Positions 1-11,100 of a stretch of 64,000 nucleotides of DNA are shown in pieces. The notes under the pieces were generated by a model. That model did not search any database and had not been told where the DNA came from. It worked only from the letters and a program-made list of their open reading frames with translations. The stretch is from Clytia hemisphaerica (taxonomy: Eukaryota; Cnidaria; Hydrozoa; Leptothecata; Clytiidae), in the NCBI GenBank assembly GCA_902728285.1, contig CACVBU010000590.1, positions 554,828 to 618,827 on the forward strand, in the 5' to 3' direction. A program made the translations under genes and the position numbers. Position 1 is the first letter of the stretch. Every line of letters begins with the position of its first letter.

Positions 1-2
1 TT

Positions 3-1030
3 TTGGAGTTAACAAAACTTCTAGGGAAGCTAACTTCTTCAGCAGTAGCAGTGTTAGCAGCACCTCTACACTACAGAAAGATACAAAGGAGTCAAATAAA
101 TGCCCTTTGGAAGTCTCAGTCGTATCACACCAACATTGTACTCCCCGAGGAGGTGAAGTTAGAACTGAAATGGTGGTTGGAAAAGCTGAGACTCTCAATC
201 GGGAAGTCCTTGTTGACACCAGAACCAGACCTAGTTATGTCAACAGATGCCTCAAAGAAGGGCTGGGGAGTGGACTATCAAGGTCAAAGGACAAGAGGCC
301 CTTGGAACCAGGAGGAGAGTGCCCTTCACATAAACATGTTAGAACTGAAAGCAGCCCTCTTTGGGATAAAAACTTATACGATGAACCAACCAGGGATTCG
401 CTCAGTGCATTTGCAGATGGACATTACATCAGCCCTTTCTTACATTGTGAAGATGGGGGGACACAGAACAAAGTGATGATAGACTTGAGCCAGAAGTTAT
501 GGGATTACTTGATATCCAAGGGGATCACGATTACTGTAGAGTATCTCCCAGGGAAGCTAAATGTAACAGCAGATTGGGAGTCAAGGAATGTTCAGGATTC
601 CAGCGAATGGAGATTAGACCGGAAAGTTTACAAAGCAATTTGTCAAGCTTTCGGGATACCTCAGATAGATCTGTTTGCGTCAAGGGTGTCCCATCAAGTT
701 CCTTGTTACGTGTCATGGAAACCAGACCCCTTTTGTCAAAGCGTGGATGCCTTTCAGACAAGTTGGGAAAACAACCTAAATTATGCCTTCCCACCGTTTT
801 GTCTCATCGGTCGGGTTCTGGACAAATTAGCAAGGGAGCAAGCAGAAATGATTCTGGTGACACCTCTATGGCAGGGACAACCTTGGTATCCCAGACTCTT
901 ACAGATGTGTGTTCAACCGCCTCTTTTGATTCCTTCGTTTCCAAGCCTATTGTTGGGCCCTCAAGCTCAACTGCATCCCCTGATGAGAGAAGGGTCTCTA
1001 ACTCTAGCGGTCTGGCGTGTTTCAGGAAAA
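3..1030 (+). pseudogene. DIRS/Ngaro-like retroelement, RNase H region (decayed)
   Basis: RNase H portion of a tyrosine-recombinase retrotransposon; the reverse transcriptase proper lies before the window. Visible in frame 3: an acidic residue in STDASKKGWGVDY (about residue 82), Glu in HINMLELKAALFG and Asp in HLQMDITSALSYI, which is the D-E-D order of retroelement RNase H. The frame ends just after KMGGH near position 475, and the same protein resumes one frame over (NKVMIDLSQKLWDYL, then LPGKLNVTADWESR, then LFASRVSHQVPCYVSWKPDP), so there is one frameshift there. The LFASR..PCYVSW..DP stretch is typical of DIRS-type elements. Overlapping frames are open only by chance. Recognition as DIRS-type is fairly firm; DIRS versus Ngaro is not decided. 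Confidence 0.82.
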
Positions 1031-1902
1031 CCTTGGAAACAGAAGGCATTTCAGGCAAAGCAGCAGTCCTTATATCAAATTCCAGGAGAAAAGGTTCCAT
1101 CTCTCATTATGAATCGGCCTGGAGAAAATGGTCTTGCTGGGCTAGTGAACGACAGGCTGATCCCACTTCATGTTCTTTGTCTCTGATTCTAGAATTTCTG
1201 GCAGATTTGTTTGAGAAGAATTTGCAGTACAGCACTATTTGTGGATATAGGTCAGCAATTTCAGCTTATCATAATCCAATTGAGGGGCAACCAGTGGGTC
1301 GTCATCCTAGAGTTAGTGCCCTGTTGACGGGTGTCTTTAATTTAAGGCCACCCCTGCCAAAGTATACGTTTGTATGGGATGTCTCTGATGTTTTGAATTA
1401 CATTAGACAAATGCCGGTTGATGACTCGATCTCAAATAAAGACTTAACCCTAAAACTGTCATCACTTTTGGGTATCGCATCAGCTAGTAGAGCGTCTGAG
1501 ATCTGTTATCTAGACATTAGGTATTTGGTTAAAGGGAAAGATTCTTATGAGTTTCACTTCGTTAAACTCACCAAGTCCTGGAGGAGAGGCAAACCAAGAC
1601 CAAAAATATGTTTCCATTTCTTAACAGAAGAACTAGAACTTTGTATTTGTAAGACTATAGACCAGTATTTGACAAGATCAAAAGAATGGAGGTCAGATCA
1701 GGATACCCAACTTTTGTTAAGTCATATAGAACCCCATGGCCCAGTGGCAGTGGGGACTGTTTCTAGATGGCTAATGGAACTGTTAGGTTTGGCGGGAATT
1801 GATACAAAAAAATTTTCTGGTCACTCTACTAGACACGCTTCTACTTCCAAAGCTAAATTAGTTGGGATACCCTTAAAAGAAATTGTCCATTCAGCTCTAT
1901 AG
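1030..1902 (+). pseudogene. DIRS/Ngaro-like tyrosine recombinase, C-terminally truncated
   Basis: Recombinase of the same element, in a third frame. In order: an N-terminal helical core-binding part (SISHYESAWRKWSCWASER, then a YRSAISAYH helix), the first catalytic arginine in GIASASRASEICYLDI, a basic KLTKSWRRGK segment at the catalytic lysine position, and the H-x-x-R box in FSGHSTRHASTS. The family normally continues with a WSN..TF..FY segment carrying the tyrosine nucleophile. Here the frame stops at 1902 right after KEIVHSAL and no such segment follows, so the enzyme is dead or the frame is shifted. This recombinase is of the retrotransposon type and is clearly different in sequence from the one at 16379-18553. 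Confidence 0.85.
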
Positions 1903-3814
1903 CCAGATTGAGTGAATGCATAAATGGAGCTAAATGTCTCAAAATAGTCAACACTGAAAGTAAGGCGTTGTTGTCACATTCCATACAGTATGCTATAATA
2001 AAGCAAGTAAATTTAATATAATTTAAGTTATCGCTCGAGAATAATTCGATTATACAGTATGATATTGTCATTAAATTAGAAGCTCAAATCAAGATTATCC
2101 CACTCTAACACTGCTTTTTGTCTCACAAACAAGTTAGGGAGAAAATATTTCTTAGTGACATTTCAATTGATAAGAAAAAAAAATTTGACACTTAATATAA
2201 AATTAATTTTCATTTTAGCATTTACCAGTCCTTGAAATTCAGGTGATACTCTTCAGGATCTTTAGTCTCTGAACTTGAGTTGAGAACAACCAAATTACGC
2301 TATAGTTTAAGAAAGTGCAAGAAAGGACTTTAAAATTAAATACCTTAGGTGGATTAATTTTGACCAGGATTTGAAAATTAGCAAATTTAGCTAATAAAAC
2401 AATCTTTTTAAGATATCTGATAATGGTATTTGCCAAATTAAATTTCATCCCAATTTTACAGAATTGATCATTTACCATTCACCAAATTTAAATCAACTCA
2501 AAATTAAATCAACAATTTATGATTTTAATCAAAAAGTGCATAATTAAATTCAGAGATAATTTACGCCCCTGATATGTCCGTTTTGATTCAAATGAGAATT
2601 GTGACCAGTAGACTGGCTAATAGTGCCAAGGCTATGGTGCGCCTGTTGCTACATATTCACGGATAGGATATTCAAAAAAAATGACTTCAATAAAGTTAAA
2701 AAACTTTCTGAAATTAAATTGTGAGGAGTTGAGCAGGGTCGTTCCTATAATACAATAATGAACGATTTGTGAGGACCGAGCTGACCGACATATTGGGGGC
2801 CACATACTGTACCTTGTTACCCTTGTTCGAAAGTTAGGATCCAAAAAAGGAAAGATGACAATTAAGCTTAAATCGCCTGATAGACCTAATGGCAATTTTG
2901 AGAATAGAGAGCTTTTTGGTAAACTTTCAAAATTTGCAATGTGTTAAAGGGATAATCAGATGGTCTGAGATTTTAAGGGTACCTGTTCTTATACATGAGA
3001 AAACGTGATTCCCCAAGTAGTTTTGTCAACTGACAAGTCAATGTCAGGATATTCCACTTTAAAATTTCGAAATCTGAGCTCTTTCCAACGTGAAAGGTCC
3101 GCGAGAGGTCCCACTGTTTTTTTTTGAAGTTCCTGAGAAGTCCTTCTGACTTGTCGAAGGTGAGATATATTTCAGGGGGTCTTGTAGAATTTTCTCAAAA
3201 AGAATCAACAATGTATATTGGACATTCTTGACTCAAAATAGGAATCCTCGTGGTTTTATGTTAACATGATAAAAGGGAAGTAAAATAAAGTATAAAAGTG
3301 TTACCCAATAAAAGAAATAATTACAAAATGCTTTGCAGGACTTTACACTCTTAACCCCCTGATAGAAAGGTTTTCTTCGGAACCGTTTAAACGGCGATAA
3401 TACTAAAAATTTGCTCCTCAACGGTCCGCATAAACAAATAAACGAAAGTGAAAGCAAATGTCTCTCGGAATTTTGTGAGTTTGTAAGCCAACTCGGTTTA
3501 CAATAACAAACTGGAAAGCGCGATGCGAGGATCCATAAAAAACATGGCGACTGCTTTTTGAGATCTTTTAAAAACCAAGAATTTGAGTTGGAGATTAAGA
3601 AACACTATTAAGGTTTTGGGTAAAGAAAAATACAGTTTGTTTTTCCCTGTTGGTTCAGTAGTGAAATATCTCAATCTTGGCAACCATCTGATTATCCCTG
3701 TTAAAGAAAATTTCATTTTAATTACTGAATTTTACAGAAACAGAGAAGAGACTTCGTTATTCAGCAAAACCTTAAAAACCTACAGATCCAATGACAGCAT
3801 CGAAAATAAATTAC
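1903..3814. other. No gene recognised
   Basis: AT-rich sequence with only short open frames of biased composition. No splice-framed exon, RNA gene or clear terminal inverted repeat was seen. Part of it may be the 3' end of the retroelement before it. Confidence 0.5.
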
Positions 3815-4390
3815 CTTCTTTTGAGATTTTCTTGGCTTGTTAACAACGATTGATCTTGAGGTGTAGAACTATTACATAAATTTGGGTTAGTAGTAGAGTA
3901 ATCCATTGAATTTTCTATTTCAGTGAAAGCATAATTGTCTTGATTAACACTCAAAGTCCCAGTTCTACTCTGGCTTGGTTGACCAGGAAGTAGGGTTATC
4001 AGCAACACAAGAATGTTTTTATTTCTCGTCTAACATAAATATAATTAAACCCACTTTCGTTTATATTGAGTTTTTTTTCTGTTTTCAAATAAGTAAATAT
4101 TTTAGTTTTCACCTCAGCTTGGTCTATATCAGTAAACAGTTGTATCTTTCCACTACAAATGTATTTTAGTTCATTTTCTAATATAAAATTGTCTATTTCA
4201 CGATCTAATTTCTTATAAATATCAATTCCAGGATATTGGAAATATGTGACAGTAAAACTCAGTCGCTGACGTTTTGAAGAAGCAGTTGTTGTTGACTTCT
4301 TCTGTTGGTTTCTTTTCTTTTCCACTTTTTTTGCTGTTGTAAACTCTACCCGGATTATACCAGTTGGTGTTGTCTCCAAGGCTACTAAGA
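3815..4390 (-). CDS. Unrecognised exon with one frameshift
   Basis: A minus-strand open stretch bounded by a good acceptor (ttcttag at about 4391-4397) and a donor (AAG|GTAATT at 3815). It starts ALETTPTGIIRVEFTTAKK, continues with a basic low-complexity part (KKRNQQKKSTTTASSKRQR) and then a more ordered part (FQYPGIDIYKKLDREIDN, KIQLFTDIDQAEVKTKIF). Near 4010 the frame stops (KTFLCC) and an adjacent frame carries on with LPGQPSQSRTGTLSVNQDN as far as the donor, so a single-base indel is likely. I do not recognise the protein. It is separate from the gene that ends at 7142. No partner exons were found, so it may be a gene fragment. Confidence 0.45.
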
Positions 4391-4799
4391 ATACTGCCGT
4401 TCTATGGCAAAAAACCAGGTAAAAAGCATTTTTATTTCAAGAAAAATATAATAAAGCCTTTATCTACGCATGGCCGACAATTTATACTCTAGGGCGACTT
4501 TTCAATTGTCGCTTTTTAGTCGCATTTTGAAGCCTCAATCGGATAGATTAAGCCTTGACAAGGCTTTTAGGCAATGAAAATCTATTAAAAAAGTCAATGC
4601 TTGGAATTTAGGGGACATATAAAATTTTGCTGTCGCCATACCGTTTTTTGCATATTTTAATGTCGCCTTTAAGAAATTCATATTCAAAATCAACTCTAAG
4701 GCGACTTCGCTTAAAGGCGACATTTTTTGTGTCGCCTTTAAGACAAATTTATTATAGGATATTCGACCATCAAATTATCTTACCGAATGAAATTAAAAA

Positions 4800-5215
4800 T
4801 CGAATCGTCTTCTAGATCTAAAATCAGAAATTCATTTGTCATCTTAAAGTCGATACAAAAATGCCAATCCAAATTGTCACCCTTAAGTCACAAATTTGAG
4901 CACATATTCAAATGTGCCTACCCATTTAGTCACCTTAAAGTCACAAATTTGAGCGCATCAATATATCGACCCAAATTGTCAACTTTAAGCCAAAAGTTTG
5001 GATACATCAAATATACCAATCAAAATTGTCACCTTAAGGCCAAAGATTTCTGCGTATCAAATATATCAATAATTGTCGCCTTAAAGCTAAAAATTTTGGC
5101 GTATCAAGTATATCAATTGTCGCCTTAGGGCCAAAAATGTAGGCTCATCGTACACTGTGTATATATCGATCTAAATTGTCACAAAGCCACTAATTTGGGC
5201 TCTTCCTCGTCATAA
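4800..5215. repeat. Degenerate ~60-bp tandem repeat, ATTGTCGCCTTAAAG units
   Basis: About seven diverged units, each with ATTGTC(A/G)CCTTAAGGC followed by a CAAA..TTTGGGC block and a TATCAAATATATCAA spacer. Related GTCGCCTTAAGG text occurs at 4490-4760 and at 33310-33440. Confidence 0.65.
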
Positions 5216-5553
5216 TGATTCCAAAGCAAAGTCAAGCCAAAATTTACGAAAAATTGTGTTTAAAAGTGGTAAATTTGGGGGGAAATGAATGCCTCGTGTG
5301 CAAAAAATTATACAAGAAAAATTCGCTAGTGCGTGATAAAAATTTTGTTCGTGCGCGAAAATGAGTACGAGCGAAAATTCCTACCAAAAAGGTTATATGA
5401 CGTCAACCGAAAATTCCAAATGTAACTTGGAATCAAACCACTGAGAAAAAAAGATTCGACCACTAATTTCGAAGGACGAAATGAAGAACTTTGGCTAAAA
5501 AGGGCAGATCTCTTTTGGTAAATCTAAGCACAATATCCCTACTCTTAGCTGCC

Positions 5554-5854
5554 TACTCTTAGGTTCCAAATAAACGGCCCCCCCCCCCGCTTGTTAATTT
5601 TTCGAAAATTTTCCAACCCCCCCCCGACCTTATTAGCACCCCCCCCCCCCGTTTATTATCTCTGACAATATTTTCAGCTGTCAAAGAGAAGGCCCCTTAT
5701 TTTGCTCTAAATAGCCTGATTTTAGCCTATTTTTACCTTATTTTTGGGTTTCAGAAGTACAATTTCCAACCCCCCCGGCAATTAGGTCCCCCCCCCCGTT
5801 TATTAAAATCTAGAAAATTTTCCAACCCCCCCGTTTATTTGGAACCTAAGAGTA
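5554..5854. mobile_element. TA-flanked MITE, TACTCTTAGG family copy 1
   Basis: Starts TACTCTTAGGTTCCAAATAA and ends with the reverse complement, TTATTTGGAACCTAAGAGTA. The interior is made of C-tracts alternating with TTATTAATTTTTCGAAAATT. The TA at each outer end fits a Tc1/mariner-like TA target duplication. No coding capacity. Confidence 0.8.
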
Positions 5855-6663
5855 ATACACGTAACCCGCCCCCCCTCCCCGCTAATTAATATATCGAAAA
5901 CCCTCCCGTCTGTACACAGCCCGATATCTACGGGCTGAATTCATGGCCGTAGAGGGTCTGTTGTCATCGTCTTTTTTCATTTGAGATTTTTCAAACCGAC
6001 CGCTGCAATGGAGTGTTAGTGAGAGAGGGCAGACGATGAGGTTCTTCGTACGGGACTTTTCTTATCAAACAGATAATGCGCACAGAATGTGCTACGAAGC
6101 GATAAAGTGAGAGTATCATTAATTTTATGTCCGATTTTTACCAATTTACCCTCTAAAAGAGTGCAATATCAATGTTTTCACCCTGATTTCGGATTTAAAA
6201 ATCTGTAATCCGCTGAATTAAATTCCCGCCAAAATTAGCTTTTTCCCTGATCCGTCAAATTAAATTCTCTACGAAAAGACTTTTTCACACATTCGCCAAA
6301 ATTTCTTCCCTTAAGGTAGGAAAAAGTAAGCGTTTCCCAAAAAAAGCGTGAGATATTAATTCACAAAACATCTCGACTAATTTTGCTGTTAATGATACAT
6401 TGATCAAAAAACCGAGTTCAAAGACAGTTATACTTTTAAGACCACTAGACTTTTACAGAAAAAAAGAAAGAAATTCCATCAAACTTCTCATTAGCTTCAT
6501 GATCAAACCCAGGAGAGGATTAAAAGACTTCAATGTTTACTTTAAACCACTTATTTCACCCAAGATGAATCGTACGAAATTATTATACCAGTACAAAAAT
6601 GTTACAAATAATAGATTTAAAAAACTTTCATGTGGATAAAAAAGTTTACTCTTATAAAAAGTT

Positions 6664-6843
6664 TACTCTTAGGTGGCAAATAAACGGGGAGGAGGGGGGG
6701 GGGAGGATTGTACTTCTGAAAACCCAATAATAAGGTAAATATAGACTAAAATCAAGCTTTTGGAGCAAGATAAGGGAACTTCTTTTTGCCAACTGAAAAT
6801 ATTCTTAAAAATTAATCAACCGTTTATTTGGCACCTAAGAGTA
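6664..6843. mobile_element. TA-flanked MITE, TACTCTTAGG family copy 2
   Basis: Starts TACTCTTAGGTGGCAAATAA and ends TTATTTGGCACCTAAGAGTA, the near-perfect reverse complement. The G-rich interior on this strand shows it is inverted relative to the copy at 5554. Confidence 0.78.
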
Positions 6844-7141
6844 AGTTCTCAAAACGCAGCAAATTTCAAAGTAGAGCAAAGAGGAAACTACGCACGTACT
6901 AAACGGAACGAGTTTTAATAGAAAAACCTTAAATAAAAAAAAAACTTCTAGAAAAAACTTTGGAGGTAGCATGCCAAAATGGAACAAAATTTAACGTTGG
7001 AGATAAGAATAAAATTAAAGCAGCTAACAAAGTTTACCAACCTTGGAGGTAGTATGTCCATAAGGGAACAAATTTTAACAAATGAACAAATAAAAGTAGC
7101 AGTAGCTAACAAAAAAAACAAAAAACAAACGACCAACAGTG

Positions 7142-8153
7142 TTAATGAATGCCCATTTTTTTCATCAATTTTATTTTCTTATCTTTACGATCTTTCCGGT
7201 AATTAGTCACACGTGTCTTTATCTGTTTCGCGGTAACGTGATGTCGTCCCATGAATGCAGCAACCTCCTTTTTACCTAAAATAATGAAATTCAACAAAAC
7301 AATTGTCTACTGTCTTTTTTTTAGGCGATAACGGCGATTTCCGGAATTTTCGGCCGGAAAAAAATTTTCTTCAAAATTGGACTTGGCCATGTTTTGGGCA
7401 TTGCTAACACGCTTCTTTCTTTGTTAAAATTGTGCATAAAATCAGAGAAAACTTATGATGAAATCTCGAGAAAATGGCAAAAAAAAAAAGTTTTTAAGGC
7501 ATATTTCCGGGATTTTCCGCCGGAATTTTCTTTAAATCGGGCTCCGTCACATTTTAGGTATTGCCATTTTGTATCAGTGTGCAAAATTTGATGAAAAAAA
7601 ATATAAAGTGCAGCTCGAGAAATTCAAGAAAAACTATTTTCCGGCGACGGCTGTTCCGGCGAGTTTTAAAAAGTTCCGGCTTCAAAAATCAGTTTTTAAC
7701 AATTGAAATACGCTTGATGGTGGGCATTGCTATCGATAACGTTTTCGTGTCAAAAAAACAAAGAAATGGTAGGATAAAGTCCAATGAAATTCTGCAAAAA
7801 AAGGGATTTCCGGCATTTTCGGCTGGGAAATTTTTCTCAAAAATCGGACTCGGTCATGTTTTGGGCATTGCTAATACGCATCTTTGTGCAAAAAATCTGA
7901 AAGAAATAATGAGCCAGTCCCGAGAAAAGGTAAGAGACAAACGAACGGACGAACATGAGTTAATTTAAAGGACCTCCGAGGTAGGCCCAAAAAGTGAAGA
8001 AAACTCATCTTGGAATTAGAAGAATGCATGCGGATCGAAAAATTATCTTACCAGGAAATCCTCTGTCGTCGGCCAAGCATTTCGCAAAGGTTTTCTCAAA
8101 GTCGGATTTAGACTCTTCGGACCATCTGTGGTAAGTTCTCTGTTTCGGTATGT
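7142..8153 (-). CDS. Myb/SANT-like C-terminal exons and stop codon
   Basis: Two exons, 8153-8052 and 7275-7142. They encode IPKQRTYHRWSEESKSDFEK, TFAKCLADDRGFPGKKEVAA, FMGRHHVTAKQIKTRVTNYR and a basic tail KDRKDKKIKLMKKMGIH with TAA at 7142-7144. The W-x3-E-x5-F..., G-K-x-E/V-x3-F and T-x2-Q-I-x-T-R-V spacing is that of a divergent Myb/SANT domain, with helix 3 at TAKQIKTRVTN. Acceptors TTTATTTCAG and TATTTTAG and donor CCTG|GTAAG fit, and all phases are 1. Confidence 0.75.
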
Positions 8154-11100
8154 CTGAAATAAAAAATTGGACATATTAATTTAACCATGTGATGAGAATT
8201 AAATTTTAAAGATGTTTGGAAAAAGTGCTTCTAAATTGCATCCCGTGACGATAACAATGGAATACAACTTTTAAATTCCGTATTGAGTTGAGGAAAAATT
8301 TGACCAAAATTCAATAGAAAATAGCATGTAACAACTGCGCCAATCATCCTTTACAATAAGCTTATGAAAACTCTCTCGCCTTATATAATATTCTGGAAAT
8401 CGAGACTATACTTTAAGGGAACTAATTTTGGGTGACTTTTTTGTATTTCTGCTTTTCACCAGGAATTGACCTAAAAACTTAAAATTTAGATGACCAAAGC
8501 TGAACCTTTAATGACCGATTCCTCTTCATCTTCATCTTCCTCTTCATCTTCATCTTCATCAGGGCGAAACTCCTCACCATCTGTTTCTGAAATTAATCGA
8601 ACTACAAATGAAGTGATGTACCAAATAAGTAAGGTCAAGAGTGAAAAAAATTCAACACGCAAAAAAAGGTAAACGAGACTAGGGTTCAAGGTCCCACTTG
8701 CCTGAAGATATTAGATTCGTCACATTTACTTTTTGAACCCAAATATTCCGCAGACTAAGTGGGGACTGAGGTGCACAAGGGTTAAACAAAAGAGTAAAAC
8801 AAATCACACACTCTTAGTTCGATATGATGTAGGCGGCACGCATCCCTTCTAACTTGATTGGATATAGGGGATGCGTATGGTCTAAATTTGTTCCAGCGAA
8901 CTGCCTCGTGTGTGTTTTTTTGTTGCTATTGTGCATTATACTGCATTATAGCGTATTGATGACTCATTTCCTTTCAATAATGAATCAGAATTTAAAGATC
9001 AATAGAACAACTTATCCTTAGCCAAAGTACCCCCCCCCCCCCGATTTGGATTCTCTAAAACAGTAGAAATCACCGACAAGAACAATTTAAAAACAACAGG
9101 GTAACAAAATTATTTAGGGAACGCCCGTAGCCTACATAAAAGTTGACCTCAAAACGACTCCATTCTAAGTTTCTTTGTCCTGTTAAAAGCAAGTTTGATT
9201 TAGATCAACATAATCATAGATTAGCCTCTCAATGAATTTTAAGTAAGAATAACATACCTAAGTCAGATTCTTCAGATCCTGAAGAATAGAAAGATTTCAA
9301 TTAATTTCAGGGTACTCATTTTCACGCGAACTAATTTTTGCGCTTCTAAGAGGGTCAACACCTAAAATCTAAAAGCAGGGTTTATCGTATTTTTCCCAAT
9401 ATTAATATTTTTTGTTCACCAGAAGGTACTGTCTCAAATGAACCGCTTTTTATTTTCACTGTTTTTTTAATTACTGATGACAACTTGGACCGAGTCCGTG
9501 TTCAGATATATGTTGTGATGTTTTTTAGAATCAGTGTGAGAAAACGTTTCCAACGGCATATCATATGACATGTTTTAGAGACAAAATTTTCACACTACCC
9601 ATGGACTATATAAACCAATCCAACAGAAACTTTCCATTCATCACAACAAAGGTCAGGATCATGGTCTAAAATTTTTCCTATCCCGGAGATCTGGAGCACT
9701 TTCGTTTTCGATTTCATTAATTATCTGAGAATATTTGTTTCCAACTCAAACCCATACATATTATATACCAATCGATCAGAAATGTTCCGTTGACTAAAAT
9801 AACCTCCAAGGTTCATATTTAGTTTGGCAAAACTTCAAAAAAATCGAAGATTGTCCCGAGAAGTTATGCTCAACTAGAGCCTTTCATCTTCACGTGACAC
9901 CTGAACAGGAACAAAGGTCAAACCGCGTCCGTAAAGCTCTCCACACTTAAACAACACCCAGATCCTAGATTAAATCAGATAATTTTTGATATTTAGCCTA
10001 CAAGCTCACTCTAAGACCCTGAGAAAAACCTCCAAATCTTTTTACCCGATTATTTTCCTTAGCTGAGATAAGGGACCAGGAATCTCATCACGAGTGTACT
10101 GTTTTAGCCTAATGGCAGGACTACTAATTTGGCTACTTGAAATAGATTTTTGGACATTTTTTGGGTGCTGATTCCGAAAATCACCAAGCCTGCTACCCCT
10201 AATGCACCAAGTAGGCCAGAATGCCCCAAAATAGACATATCTGTGTGGAGCTTGTACCGATGTTTGCTTTGACTATTTTTGGGTATTATATGAGTTTCTT
10301 TAATAGTCAAAAGGCTTACAAATAGGCCGCTGATGATGTCACAAGTTGCCTTAGATGAAGTTTGGGGTTTGGTACTGATTCGCACCGGAATGACTAAAAG
10401 AGTTTTTTGGTCCTTTTGATGATTTCTTTCCCTTCTGTTTCCAGGCTTGCCGTAATGAAAGTGAACACACTATTCACTGTCTAACGTCGAAAAATTTGTC
10501 ACGCAAGTGCAGACAATGTTGAAATTGGAAAAGTTGCCGGGTGACAATGAAAAAAGTTGTCACCTAGCTGGTGAACCGGAAACAAAATATTTCTTAGGGT
10601 TGACCTACCCTTAGGGAAGAAATCTTTGAAAGAAATTTACTTTTAAGTTTTTTGGCAATTCGCGAAATTAAATTCCGCAAAACACAAATATTTTCAAGAT
10701 TTGAAAAAACTCCCCAAAAATTGGTATTTTTAGGGCAAAATAGGCCATATTGTGAACAAAAAATTCTCTCAACTGAGAAATTAAATTCCCGTGAAACTTC
10801 CGAATTTTGAGCTGTGAACCACAAAATTAAATTCCGCGAAGATTTCTTCCCTGAAGGTATTTCAGGAAAAAATGACTGGGCCAAAAAATGGAGGTTTCTT
10901 CAGGGCCATTAAATTCATCTGATTATCTCTTTAAAGAAAAACAATCTCAAGGGTTTACCTGATTTTCGATTAATTCTTTCAGGATTCTTGCGTTCGACTT
11001 TTTGGACAGCCACTAAAATTGTTAAAACAGTTTGATTATCTAAAAATGCAAGTTATTCTGGCGCTTGTTTTTAAGAAGTTTATAACTCATCGGATTTTAC

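Noticed and set aside
8490-8672. Poly-serine open frame on the plus strand
   Set aside because: It is the complement of the Asp/Glu run in the minus-strand acidic exon, which has splice borders.
10104-10385. Minus-strand frame with a hydrophobic GLLGALGVAGLVIFG stretch
   Set aside because: It lies in an intron of the large gene with no splice support or domain.
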